Positions 34,538-41,060 of a DNA stretch of 64,000 nucleotides are shown one piece after another. Source of the stretch: Lewinellaceae bacterium. GTDB taxonomy: Bacteria > Bacteroidota > Bacteroidia > Chitinophagales > Saprospiraceae. The notes beneath the pieces were generated by a model that searched no databases, was not told the origin of the DNA, and was given only the letters and a program-made list of their open reading frames with translations. Positions within the stretch are counted from its first letter, which is position 1; each line of letters opens with the position of its first letter. The stretch covers positions 558,001 through 622,000 of the forward strand of contig JACJYG010000007.1 of assembly GCA_020636215.1 (NCBI GenBank), read 5' to 3'. Position numbers and translations under genes: made by a program.

Positions 34538-35791
34538 TCATTTTTCTACCAGGTGCCTGGAGAACCGTTCGCCATATTTTTTGGCCAAGTCTCTCTGGAT
34601 GGCTTTCCATCCATAGGCACTCCTTTTCCAGGACTTCTCATTGTGCATCAGGCAGAGGTAGATTTGCTTGATGAGTGCGGTATCCGAGACCCAAGCAGCT
34701 TTACCCTTGATGAGCTTGCGAATGATCCGATGCAGAGCTTCAACCGGGTTGGTCGTATAGATCATTCGGCGCAGCTCTTTGGGGTAATCCAGGAAGGCCA
34801 TCAGCTCTTCCCAGTCCTCTTCCCAACTCGCTATCAGGCGGCCGTATTTGCTGCCCCAGGCCACTGTAAATGCCTCCATCGCAGTCCTGGCTGCCTCTCT
34901 TGTGGTAGCCGTGTAGATAGTACGTAAACCCTTACGTACGGCCTTGCTATCCTTGTCATCGACAAAACGAGTCGAGCTACGAACTTTATGCACGATACAC
35001 TTCTGGATAACGGACAAGGGATATACCTCTGAGATGGCTTCACTAAACCCAGACAAGTCATCGGTACAGAAGATCAAAACGTCTTCCACGCCCCGCTCTT
35101 TCAAATCTTCCAAAACCAGGCCCCAACGGCTGGCACCCTCGCTTTCATTGACGTACAAGCCAAGTAAGTCGCGCTGGCCCTCGGCATCGATTCCGTAAAC
35201 GGTGTAGAAAGCCCGGCTACTATACTGGCCCTCGTAGCGTACTTTAAAATGCACCGCATCTAAATATATGATCGCATACAATGAGCGCAAACGCCGCGTT
35301 CGCCACGCTTGGATCTCGGGCAGCACTTTGTCGGTAATGGCCGAGATCTTGCCCGCCGAGACGGATAGCCCATAAAGCTTCCCCAACAGCCGCCGTACAT
35401 CCTCCACCGAGTTGCCTTGGGCGTACAAAGCGATGATCTGCTCGTCTACCCCACTGGACAACTCTCTTTGTCTCTTACTAACCAACTCCGGGTCAAACTC
35501 CGAATTGCGGTCCCGGGGCGTGCGAATCGATAGAGGGCCTGCCGCCGAGAGAAGCTCCTTTGCTGTATAGCCGTTACGCTTGTTCTCCCGGTTTGAGGCG
35601 CGTTCTTCATCCAGAAAATCCTCCACTTCTCCTTCCAGCATCTTGTTGACCATGGACTGTAACAGTTCGCTGAAAACGCTTCCTTCGCTCAGCAGCGGCT
35701 TTTTTGAATACAGGTGCGCCACCATCCGTTCCCGTAGCTCCGCGTCCGGTATCAAGTCGGCTAGGGAGTCTTTCTTCTTTTTCTTCGTCAT
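34538..35791 (-). CDS. IS256 family transposase (mutator type)
   Basis: With the ATG at 35791 (MTKKKKKDSLADLIPD) the protein has 417 residues; an upstream start would add twelve. The N-terminal part is helical. The DDE domain shows IIYLDAVHFKVRYEG (first Asp), FCTDDLSGFSEAI with VIQKCIVHKVR (C/H motif of the mutator signature), and the late Glu in IYTTNPVEALHRIIRK. Length and motifs are complete, so it should be active on its own IS ends. It is the only transposase in the window, and its inverted repeats do not resemble those of the A, B or C MITE-like elements. Confidence 0.95.
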   Translation of the reverse strand: MTKKKKKDSLADLIPDAELRERMVAHLYSKKPLLSEGSVFSELLQSMVNKMLEGEVEDFLDEERASNRENKRNGYTAKELLSAAGPLSIRTPRDRNSEFDPELVSKRQRELSSGVDEQIIALYAQGNSVEDVRRLLGKLYGLSVSAGKISAITDKVLPEIQAWRTRRLRSLYAIIYLDAVHFKVRYEGQYSSRAFYTVYGIDAEGQRDLLGLYVNESEGASRWGLVLEDLKERGVEDVLIFCTDDLSGFSEAISEVYPLSVIQKCIVHKVRSSTRFVDDKDSKAVRKGLRTIYTATTREAARTAMEAFTVAWGSKYGRLIASWEEDWEELMAFLDYPKELRRMIYTTNPVEALHRIIRKLIKGKAAWVSDTALIKQIYLCLMHNEKSWKRSAYGWKAIQRDLAKKYGERFSRHLVEK

Positions 35792-35854
35792 AAGTTTTGT
35801 GTCTTGTGCGTTAAGATACGCAGACACACTTTAATGAACAGTCTCAGACAAGAC

Positions 35855-36268
35855 CAACAAAACCCACATGACCCACAAGGCCCTCAAGACCGACAAGGCC
35901 CACGAGACCGACAAGGCCCACGAGACCGACAAGACCCACGAGACCGACAAGACCCACGAGACATACAAGACCCACAAGACCGACAAGACCCACGAGACCG
36001 ACAAGACATACAAGACATACGAGACCGACGAGACCGACAAGACCCACGAGACATACAAGACCCACAAGACATACAAGACCCACAAGACCGACAAGACATA
36101 CAATACCGACGAGACCCACGAGACCGACAAGACATACAAGACATACAAGACCGACGAGACATACAAGACCCACAAGACATACAATACCGACGAGACATAC
36201 AATACCGACGAGACCCGCGAGACATACAAGACATAAAAGACATACAAGACCCACAATACCCACAATAC
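35855..36268 (+). repeat. 9-bp tandem repeat array (about 46 units) up to the start of the next gene
   Basis: The array consists of 9-bp units of the form ACRAGAC + CC, CG or AT (for example ACAAGACCC, ACGAGACCG, ACAAGACAT) in irregular order, from the IS256 target duplication to the ATG at 36271. The + strand is almost free of T. Because the period is a multiple of three, all six frames stay open over most of it, giving artificial peptides such as DPRDRQDIQD. I do not treat these as genes. Confidence 0.93.
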
Positions 36269-36270
36269 CC

Positions 36271-36786
36271 ATGCACCGCATCCTCTTCACCGGCCCGGAA
36301 TCCACCGGAAAATCAGAAATAGCCCGCCAGTTGAGTATCCATTACGGCACTGCGATGGCGCCCGAATATGCCCGGCAGTATCTGGAAAGGCTAGGCCGTC
36401 CCTATGAAGAAACTGATCTGCTGCAAATTGCCAAAGGACAAGTGGCCATGGAGGATCAGCAAACCAGCCTTGCCCAACGCCTCCTGTTCTGTGACACGGG
36501 AATGCTGGTGATGAAGGTATGGTCAGAATTTAAATACGGCCGCTGCCACCCCTGGATTCTCAAAGAGCTCCACACCCGCCGGTACACCCTCTACGTACTC
36601 TGTGGGATCGATATCCCCTGGGCGCCCGACCCCCTGCGCGAAAACCCTCATGAGCGTCAGGAACTCTATGACACCTACCTCCGCGAACTGAAGGCGCTTG
36701 GCGTTCCTTTCATCGAATTGTGGGGTTCACGGGAGGAACGACTGGAGCAAATGCACGAGCTGATCAAGCGAGTGCTAAATAGCTAG
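36271..36786 (+). CDS. NadR-like AAA ATPase/kinase domain protein
   Basis: A 171-residue P-loop protein. The Walker A motif is GPESTGKS (residues 8-15), followed by YARQYLERLGRPYEETDLL as in the ribosylnicotinamide kinase domain of NadR, Walker B-like LLFCDTGMLVMKVW, and IDIPWAPDPLRENP near residue 115. Proteins of this type are nicotinamide riboside kinases or related ATP-binding proteins. The ATG directly follows the last 9-bp repeat, so there is no normal leader. It lies 100 bp upstream of the TPP riboswitch region; a link to vitamin salvage is an inference. Confidence 0.88.
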   Translation: MHRILFTGPESTGKSEIARQLSIHYGTAMAPEYARQYLERLGRPYEETDLLQIAKGQVAMEDQQTSLAQRLLFCDTGMLVMKVWSEFKYGRCHPWILKELHTRRYTLYVLCGIDIPWAPDPLRENPHERQELYDTYLRELKALGVPFIELWGSREERLEQMHELIKRVLNS

Positions 36787-36874
36787 ATGGCTATGTGGTT
36801 AAAGCTTTCTGGGCCTCAGCTATTTAACCATTAAGCCATTTAACCATTCCCATGGCAATTCCCCCGAAAACCCC

Positions 36875-36882
36875 TATCTTTG
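36875..36882 (+). promoter_or_regulatory. Bacteroidota-type -7 box (TATCTTTG) before the TPP riboswitch
   Basis: TATCTTTGCA fits TAnnTTTG. The predicted transcript start falls about 7 bp downstream, right at the first stem of the riboswitch, which supports both assignments. Confidence 0.65.
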
Positions 36883-36889
36883 CACCCGC

Positions 36890-36984
36890 TCATCTGGGGT
36901 GCTGGAGTGAAAAAACGCTGGTTTTTTCTCCGGCTGAGATCATACCCACGGAACCTGCCCGGGTAATGCCGGGAAGGGAGATGA
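36890..36984 (+). promoter_or_regulatory. TPP riboswitch (THI element)
   Basis: All core elements of the thiamine pyrophosphate riboswitch occur in order. P1 is TCATCT pairing with AGATGA (36890-36895/36979-36984). GGGGTGC follows, then a P3-type arm (GAAAAAAC GCTG GTTTTTTC), CTGAGAT (36934-36940), ATACCC, GAACCTG, GGGTAATGCC and AAGGGA. A further hairpin (GAAGG..CCTTC, about 36983-37015) overlaps the 3' strand of P1 and may be the expression platform. It precedes the TonB-dependent receptor gene, so TPP should reduce its expression. Confidence 0.95.
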
Positions 36985-37108
36985 AGGAAGCTGCCAATGG
37001 TAGCTTTGCCTTCCACCGGTATGAAGCGGGCATCCTGCCCGCCGTGAAGCGAAACGCCGTACCAACCCAGGGCGCCGGCGATTGTTTCACTCAACTTTTT
37101 CCAATTCT

Positions 37109-39544
37109 ATGATCAAGCATGTAATGATTCTGGCGGTTAGCCTGCTATTGTCTGTTGTCGCAGAGGCCCAATGCCTCGTGACGGGGCAGGTCGTTGATGA
37201 AAGCGGCGAGCCCCTTGCCGGCGCTAATGTTGTCATCCTGGAAAGTACGCTTGGCGCCGCTACCGATGCAAAAGGGGGATACCGCATTCCGGATGTCGGC
37301 CCCGGACTGTATACCCTCCAGGTGACTTATGTCGGTTACGAAACGGCAACTCAAAATGCAGTAGTCCGGGAAGGAGAAGGCGAAAAGCGTTTAGATTTTC
37401 AACTCCAATCCCGTAACCTGTTGGCCGGCGAGGCCATCGTGCGCGCCACCCGCGCCGGCGCTACTACTCCTATGACGTACACCAACCTCAAAGGCGAAGC
37501 ACTCCAGCAAAATAACCTCGGCCTTGATGTGCCCTTTTTGCTCCAATGGACACCATCGGCGGTCGTTACTTCCGATGCCGGCGCCGGTATCGGCTACACC
37601 GGCATTCGCATCCGCGGTACCGACCCCACCCGCATCAACGTTACCATTAACGGTATTCCTTTGAATGACGCGGAATCACAGATTGTCTATTGGGTCGACC
37701 TGCCAGACTTTGCCAGTTCTACCGCCGACGTGCAGGTGCAACGTGGAGTGGGGGCTTCTACTAATGGCGCCGGCGCATTCGGGGCATCCATCAACATGAA
37801 CACGGCTAAATTTGAAGCCGAACCTTATGCCGATATCAACACCACCCTGGGCTCTTTCAATACCCTTAAAGGCAATCTCCGCTTTGGTACCGGCCTGCTC
37901 AAAGATAAATTTACGGTGGAGGGCCGTTTGTCCCGCATTACCTCCGACGGCTACATCGACCGCGCCGCCTCCGACCTTCAGTCTTATTACCTCTCGGGAG
38001 CTTATATGGGGAAGGCCAGCAGCCTCCGGTTTATTACCTTTTCCGGCCATGAGGTGACTTACCAGGCCTGGTATGGCGTACCCGCAGCTTTTCTCGACGA
38101 CCGCAATTTGCGCACCTTCAATCCCGCAGGCACCGAAAAAGAAGGGGAACCCTACGACAATCAAGTGGACAACTACCGCCAAAACCATTACCAATTGCTG
38201 TATAACAATCAGCTCGATGGCCATTGGGATCTCAACCTGGCCCTGCACTATACCCGCGGAAAAGGCTTCTATGAACAATATCAGGCCGATGAGGCACTGG
38301 CTGATTATGGCTTCGATGATATAAAACTAGGAGAGGAGTTGATCACGACTACAGACCTGGTTCGCCGGTTGTGGCTGGACAATGACTTCTACGGGGCTGT
38401 CTACAGCCTGAACTATCTCAGCGGCGACAAGAGGGTGGATTTCACCCTCGGCGGCAGCGGCCATATCTACGAGGGCGCCCATTTCGGAGACGTCATCTGG
38501 GCGCGCTTCGCCAGCAACAGCGAGTTGGGGAACCGCTTCTACGAAAATGACGCCCGGAAAACAGACTTCAACCTATTCGGTAAGCTCAACTACGGACTGT
38601 TCAGCGGCCTGAACGCTTACCTCGACCTGCAGTACCGCCGGGTGGGTTATGAATTCCTTGGGTTCAACCGGCAAGGCGAAAATGTGGACGATACCGCAAC
38701 GCTTCAGTTCTTTAACCCTAAAGCCGGCTTGTTCCATCAGATTAATAGCCGCTCCAACGCCTACGCCTCTTTTGCCATCGCCAATCGCGAGCCCAACCGC
38801 GATGACTACGTCGACTCTACTTCCGATAGCCGCCCCGGACCGGAGACGCTTTACAACACCGAATTGGGATACCAATACAACTGGCCCCGCGCAGCCCTGT
38901 CCGTCAACCTCTACCACATGTTCTACCGCGATCAACTGGCGCTCAATGGAGAGATCAACGATGTGGGCGCCTACACCCGGGTCAATATCGACAAAAGCTA
39001 TCGGTTGGGGTTGGAGGTAGTAGGCGGCCTCCAACTGGCGCCCGGCCTGCGCTTCGACGCCAACGCCACCCTCAGCCGCAACAAAGTGGCCGCCTTTACC
39101 GAATACATCGATGTGTACGATGAGGGCTTCAACTGGCTGGGGCAGGAAGCCGTGGAGCACGACAATACGAACTTGTCCTTTTCGCCGGCCATCATCGCCG
39201 GGGGCGGGCTGCGCTATGAGGCTTTGCGCCACAACCGCCAACATGATCTGGAGTTTTCCCTGATGTCCAAATACATCAGCAAGCAGTATATCGACAACAC
39301 ATCGGATGAAAATAACGTAATTGACGCCTATTCTTTCAGCGACTTCCGCATCGGCTATACATGGCGCCCTGGCTTTGTTCGGGAAATTGGCCTGACACTA
39401 TTGGTGCAGAATGTATTCGACGCCCTGTATGAAGCTAACGCCTGGTCCTATCGCTACAATTATGCGGGCAGTTCCGCCCTGGACCAGGGCTTCTTCCCGC
39501 AGGCGGGCAGGAACTTTTTACTGGGAGTAAGGGTAGGGTTCTAA
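37109..39544 (+). CDS. TonB-dependent receptor, candidate thiamine importer
   Basis: An 811-residue outer-membrane receptor from ATG 37109 with signal peptide (MILAVSLLLSVVAEAQ within residues 6-21). A TTG start at 37082 lies in the leader and is not preferred. The order is a CarboxypepD_reg-like domain (VTGQVVDESGEPLAGANV to VTYVGYE), a plug (IRIRGTDPTRINVTING, RGVGASTNGAGAFGASINM), then a 22-strand-type barrel ending in GVRVGF. The TPP riboswitch in its leader indicates that the ligand is thiamine or a thiamine precursor. No partner PnuT-like transporter lies directly downstream. Confidence 0.9.
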   Translation: MIKHVMILAVSLLLSVVAEAQCLVTGQVVDESGEPLAGANVVILESTLGAATDAKGGYRIPDVGPGLYTLQVTYVGYETATQNAVVREGEGEKRLDFQLQSRNLLAGEAIVRATRAGATTPMTYTNLKGEALQQNNLGLDVPFLLQWTPSAVVTSDAGAGIGYTGIRIRGTDPTRINVTINGIPLNDAESQIVYWVDLPDFASSTADVQVQRGVGASTNGAGAFGASINMNTAKFEAEPYADINTTLGSFNTLKGNLRFGTGLLKDKFTVEGRLSRITSDGYIDRAASDLQSYYLSGAYMGKASSLRFITFSGHEVTYQAWYGVPAAFLDDRNLRTFNPAGTEKEGEPYDNQVDNYRQNHYQLLYNNQLDGHWDLNLALHYTRGKGFYEQYQADEALADYGFDDIKLGEELITTTDLVRRLWLDNDFYGAVYSLNYLSGDKRVDFTLGGSGHIYEGAHFGDVIWARFASNSELGNRFYENDARKTDFNLFGKLNYGLFSGLNAYLDLQYRRVGYEFLGFNRQGENVDDTATLQFFNPKAGLFHQINSRSNAYASFAIANREPNRDDYVDSTSDSRPGPETLYNTELGYQYNWPRAALSVNLYHMFYRDQLALNGEINDVGAYTRVNIDKSYRLGLEVVGGLQLAPGLRFDANATLSRNKVAAFTEYIDVYDEGFNWLGQEAVEHDNTNLSFSPAIIAGGGLRYEALRHNRQHDLEFSLMSKYISKQYIDNTSDENNVIDAYSFSDFRIGYTWRPGFVREIGLTLLVQNVFDALYEANAWSYRYNYAGSSALDQGFFPQAGRNFLLGVRVGF

Positions 39545-39568
39545 ATTGCCCCTTTGTCAAATAAACCG

Positions 39569-39576
39569 TAATTTTG
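39569..39576 (+). promoter_or_regulatory. Bacteroidota-type -7 box (TAATTTTG) for the Uma2 gene
   Basis: TAATTTTG fits TAnnTTTG and lies 21 bp before the ATG at 39597. Confidence 0.5.
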
Positions 39577-39596
39577 AAATTCAAATACAACTGATT

Positions 39597-40190
39597 ATGC
39601 CTGTTACTGATCTGTCGCAACTGGATACCCAAAAACTTTATTCCTATGCGGATTATCTCCTGTGGCAGGTAAAGGAACGCATTGAGCTCATTAAAGGCAA
39701 AGTCTATAAAATGAGCCCGGCGCCGGGAACGGAACATCAGCGTATTTCCCACGAACTTGACCGTCAGTTTGGAAACTATTTTCACCGCAAACCCTGCCAG
39801 GTATTCCCCGCTCCCTTTGATGTGCGCTTGCCACGGAAAGGGGAAATAGGAGATGAGTTGGTTCATACCGTTGTACAGCCCGATCTTTGTGTGATCTGTG
39901 ACCCTGCCAAACTGGACGAAAGAGGTTGCAAAGGCGCTCCCGACCTGGTGGTGGAGATCCTCTCCCCGGGCAATTCCAAAAAAGAGATGCGGGATAAATT
40001 TGAAGTGTACGAAGAAGCAGGCGTCCGGGAATACTGGCTGGTCAACCCCTCAGATAAAACTGTATTCATTTTCGTGCTCAACGATCAGTGGCGCTTTATA
40101 GGGTTGCAGCCCCTGACTGAGGACCAGAAAGGTATATCGACCATCTTTCCGGAATTGGAGATAGACCTTAATGAAGTCTTTAACCCTTGA
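39597..40190 (+). CDS. Uma2 family endonuclease-like protein (DUF820)
   Basis: A 197-residue protein from ATG 39597; an upstream in-frame start adds 17 unlikely residues. The restriction-endonuclease-like fold of the Uma2/DUF820 family is visible: YLLWQVKERIELIKGKVYKMSPAPG (Glu in the first helix/strand), VVQPDLCVICDP (PD), and LVVEILSPGNSKKE (ExL/K core), then YEEAGVREYWLVNP. Such proteins are very numerous in cyanobacteria and some Bacteroidota; their biological role is largely unknown. It stands alone between the TonB receptor and a shared terminator. Confidence 0.88.
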   Translation: MPVTDLSQLDTQKLYSYADYLLWQVKERIELIKGKVYKMSPAPGTEHQRISHELDRQFGNYFHRKPCQVFPAPFDVRLPRKGEIGDELVHTVVQPDLCVICDPAKLDERGCKGAPDLVVEILSPGNSKKEMRDKFEVYEEAGVREYWLVNPSDKTVFIFVLNDQWRFIGLQPLTEDQKGISTIFPELEIDLNEVFNP

Positions 40191-40218
40191 TGAGTTTTGT
40201 AGTATTAGTTCTTTCTAA

Positions 40219-40266
40219 AAAAGAGAACCGGGCAACAGCCACTAGCCATTGCCCGGTTCTCTTTTT
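40219..40266. terminator. Bidirectional terminator between Uma2 and rplS genes
   Basis: A 17-bp perfect stem, AAAAGAGAACCGGGCAA and its complement, with the loop CAGCCACTAGCCA, has A-rich and T-rich flanks on both sides. It therefore serves the + strand Uma2 gene and the minus strand rplS gene. Confidence 0.92.
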
Positions 40267-40280
40267 CAGAGCAGCCTGAA

Positions 40281-40643
40281 TTATTCGGCGCTCTTGATAT
40301 ACTTGCGCTCCTTGATGCGAGCTTTTTTGCCCACCAGTCCACGCAGGTAATACAACTTGGACCGGCGAACCTTACCGCGCTTGGTCACTTGGATTTCCGT
40401 GATATTCGGAGTAGAAAACGGGAAGATACGTTCTACTCCAATGCCATTGGAAGTCTTCCTTACTGTGAAGGTTTTAGTGGCGCCTTCACCCTTGATCTGA
40501 ATCACATCACCGCGGAAAGACTGAATACGTTCTTTATCACCCTCGATGATCTTGTAACTCACCACGATGTTGTCGCCCGGGCGAAATGCCGGAAAATCTT
40601 TCTTCGGCATCAATTGTTCCTGTACAAACTTTATAGCATCCAT
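40281..40643 (-). CDS. rplS: 50S ribosomal protein L19
   Basis: A 120-residue protein from ATG 40643 (MDAIKFVQEQLMPKKDFPAF). An open frame extends upstream but the extra 35 residues are not L19-like. Signatures are FRPGDNIVVSYKI, ERIQSFRGDVIQIKG, SNGIGVERIFPFSTP and KVRRSKLYYLRG. L19 lies at the 30S-50S interface. The long leader of about 145 nt after the TACCTTTG box at 40795-40802 may contain regulatory structure. It is monocistronic, ending at the bidirectional terminator. Confidence 0.97.
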   Translation of the reverse strand: MDAIKFVQEQLMPKKDFPAFRPGDNIVVSYKIIEGDKERIQSFRGDVIQIKGEGATKTFTVRKTSNGIGVERIFPFSTPNITEIQVTKRGKVRRSKLYYLRGLVGKKARIKERKYIKSAE

Positions 40644-40794
40644 CGTTTTTCGGTTTGAATATTGCCCTTCTCTGACTGCTTCTGGGAAAATCGAAAATTC
40701 ATGATAGCAAAATGCGAATCGATGAACTCCAGTTTTTTTGACACGCAAAAGTTGTCAGAGAATCAAAATTTGATAGCGTCTGATTTTAGCCGTG

Positions 40795-40802
40795 CAAAGG
40801 TA
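40795..40802 (-). promoter_or_regulatory. Bacteroidota-type -7 box (TACCTTTG) for rplS
   Basis: On the minus strand TACCTTTGCA fits TAnnTTTG. It would give a leader of about 145 nt before the rplS ATG. Confidence 0.6.
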
Positions 40803-40861
40803 AAATGTTTTGCTGGAAAAACCTAGCCTAAAATCTAATCAAAAAAAAAACTGTGAACTTT

Positions 40862-41024
40862 AGAAGCTGTTTGAATTTGGTTTTTAGAATTTATTACAGG
40901 CTATTTTTTCGTCAATCAAGGCTCTTTTTGAGCCTCGTACCCATAGGTACGGGGCGAAAAAAAGCCGCAGAGTGGCGGAAAAAGAGGCATAATAAAACTG
41001 AAGGACTAAATTCAAACAGCTTCT
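40862..41024 (-). repeat. Type B palindromic MITE-like element, copy B2
   Basis: 163 bp, the reverse complement of B1 (20854-21016) with one base difference (ATTACAGG against ATTATAGG). It has 17-bp terminal inverted repeats, TA dinucleotides on both sides and the GTACC/GGTAC centre. It is placed between the rplS promoter and the end of a T9SS cargo gene. Confidence 0.88.
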
Positions 41025-41060
41025 TAGGGAAAAAGGGGCATCCACTTAGCAATATACCTC

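Larger units (their letters stand above)
34414..35845 (-). mobile_element. Complete IS256-family insertion sequence with 8-bp target duplication
   Basis: A 1432-bp element. The ends are imperfect inverted repeats of about 24 bp: left GGGATAGTTCAATCAAG then TGTGTCT, and right (complement) GAGACTGTTCATTAAAG then TGTGTCT. The repeat AGACAAGA flanks both sides (34406-34413 and 35846-35853), a perfect 8-bp target duplication as expected for IS256. It contains one transposase on the minus strand. The intact duplication shows recent insertion. The right-hand duplication is at the border of the 9-bp tandem repeat that follows. Confidence 0.93.

Noticed and set aside
35804..36322. Open frames on both strands through the 9-bp repeat (peptides rich in DPRDRQDIQD, THETDKT or VLSVSWV)
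   Set aside because: The period of nine keeps every frame open without stops; composition is purely repeat-derived and one frame overlaps the start of the NadR-like gene.
36852..37112. 86-codon + strand frame across the riboswitch region
   Set aside because: The sequence is explained by the TPP riboswitch and leader of the receptor gene.
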